A stretch of 64,000 nt of DNA, taken from contig JANPWX010000444.1 in the NCBI GenBank assembly GCA_024734555.1, positions 372,001-436,000 of the forward strand, given 5' to 3'. The stretch's first letter is position 1; the number at the start of each line of letters is the position of its first letter. A model generated the notes under the pieces. The model was not told the DNA's origin. It did not search any database and saw nothing but the letters and a program-made list of their open reading frames with translations. A program made the translations under genes and the position numbers. Positions 63,230-64,000 of this stretch are shown piece after piece. This DNA comes from Trochalopteron elliotii (Eukaryota; Chordata; Aves; Passeriformes; Leiothrichidae).

Positions 63230-63790
63230 TGGATTCTGTGCTGCTGGGATCTGGAGACTGCAAAAGGTTGGCCTGTAGTTAATTTTATTCTTTCCAGTTA
63301 ATAATGGACCAGAAAGCATTTTATATTAATGTATTCTTCCAAGTAAAGAAAGGAATATTTATTGCTCTCTTCTGCATTTTATAAAACACTGCTAACAATT
63401 TTACCATTTTCACCCATTAAACTGCTCACATCAAACTTAAGATTAATTTTGTATCTAATACACTATAAAACTTGATTCATATTAATATCAGAAATACCAG
63501 CTATGGATTTTATTCTGATATCTTTTGTTTGTTTATTTTCCTTATGAATCTTTCCATTTATAAAAGTTGTTACCTTATTTAATTTTAGGTTAAAACCCTC
63601 TAGTGTTTTCTTTATTTGTAATTGCTGTCATTATTGGTCCCTGAAACAAGTATAGGCATATAAAAAAAGCTGTCCTCTTTTTCACCATAGTTATATAGAT
63701 GTTCACATATATAAACTTTTTAAAAGAATCTCCCCTTTTAATTCCCATTCTCTCTGTCTCCATTTTTTTTTTTCTTGCTAGTCACAGCTG
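63230..63790 (-). mobile_element. Ancient CR1 LINE fragment (5' part of RT region)
   Basis: The plus strand resembles the antisense of amniote CR1 ORF2 upstream of the RT palm. Landmarks are 'GGTTGGCCTGTAGTTAATTT' (about 63266), 'GGAATATTTATTGCTCTCTT' (about 63352), 'TTTTACCATTTTCACCCATT' (about 63398), 'TACCAGCTATGGATTTTATT' (about 63496), and 'ATTTAATTTTAGGTTAAAAC' (about 63577). The spacing and order follow the antisense consensus as I remember it. It is heavily diverged and broken in all frames. It may extend to lower coordinates, where similarity is not convincing. It is not contiguous with the fragment at 46-47 kb. Confidence 0.55.
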
Positions 63791-64000
63791 GTCACACTCT
63801 TCTGATCTTGAATCAATTTGCTATTTAGACATACCTATTTATGTATATACATGTGTACACTGATTGGCACTTTCCCTTGCTCATTTGTACTGCAAGAAAT
63901 CAGGCCATAAAAAATAGTCTGTAGGCAATAACTAAAATCCAGGTGATTTATTTACCTCCAGAATTATCTCATGTTGGGTGCAATACCTTCTACATATCAA

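Noticed and set aside
1..64000. CRISPR array, operon or other prokaryotic system
   Set aside because: Tandem repeats present are microsatellites or LTR-internal; CR1 and SINE sequences show a bird genome.

Overview
This window looks like 64 kb of non-coding vertebrate DNA from a bird, most likely a passerine. It is AT-rich, has no bacterial-style gene density, and I could not recognise any protein-coding gene, rRNA, functional tRNA or CpG island in it. The longest open frames (about 60 to 172 codons) are low-complexity or chance frames. The bird assignment rests on interspersed repeats read from the sequence: 3' ends of the CR1 LINE carrying the terminal ATTCTATG-like repeat (43425-43915, 53951-54051, 59368-59530), and a SINE joining a tRNA-Ile-derived head to a CR1-like tail (59640-59770), which is the architecture of TguSINE1 described from the zebra finch. 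The solo LTRs resemble passerine endogenous-retrovirus LTRs that I know only from memory.

Layout. 1-9.8 kb: a possible reverse-oriented LTR (about 0.93-1.7 kb), an ancient CR1 piece (2.57-2.87 kb), a reverse-oriented LTR with TATA box, poly(A) signal and a perfect 26-bp palindrome (3063-3742), then plain AT-rich sequence up to a clean solo LTR with a 6-bp target-site duplication (9301-9780). 9.8-17.5 kb: plain sequence, an L2-like reverse-transcriptase remnant (15.2-15.5 kb), and a complete solo LTR with a 5-bp duplication that contains a 15-bp minisatellite and a (TTTTA)15 microsatellite (16870-17506). 17.5-34 kb: mostly plain sequence, with a strip resembling a conserved non-coding element (25.8-26.1 kb), two speculative exon-like segments (27.05-27.37 kb and 30.01-30.09 kb), an ancient CR1 (31.15-31.74 kb) and a third clean solo LTR (33466-33919). 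34-50 kb: AT-rich sequence with a possible conserved strip at 36.0-36.2 kb, a younger CR1 3' end (43.4-43.9 kb), an ancient CR1 RT fragment (46.4-47.25 kb) and a short solo LTR (49780-50123). 50-64 kb: two CR1 tails, the tRNA-Ile/CR1 SINE, and another ancient CR1 RT-region remnant (63.2-63.8 kb).

The picture is an intergenic gene desert or a very large intron in which retroelements of different ages have accumulated. Several retroviral insertions have collapsed by LTR-LTR recombination to solo LTRs. No internal gag, pol or env sequence was recognised between or beside them, and the elements do not form a pathway. I found no convincing new biological system. The most useful observations are the base-precise solo-LTR boundaries with target-site duplications, the SINE, and a few exon-like or conserved-looking strips that could be tested by comparison with other birds. 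All family names are from recognition by eye, not from a database search.
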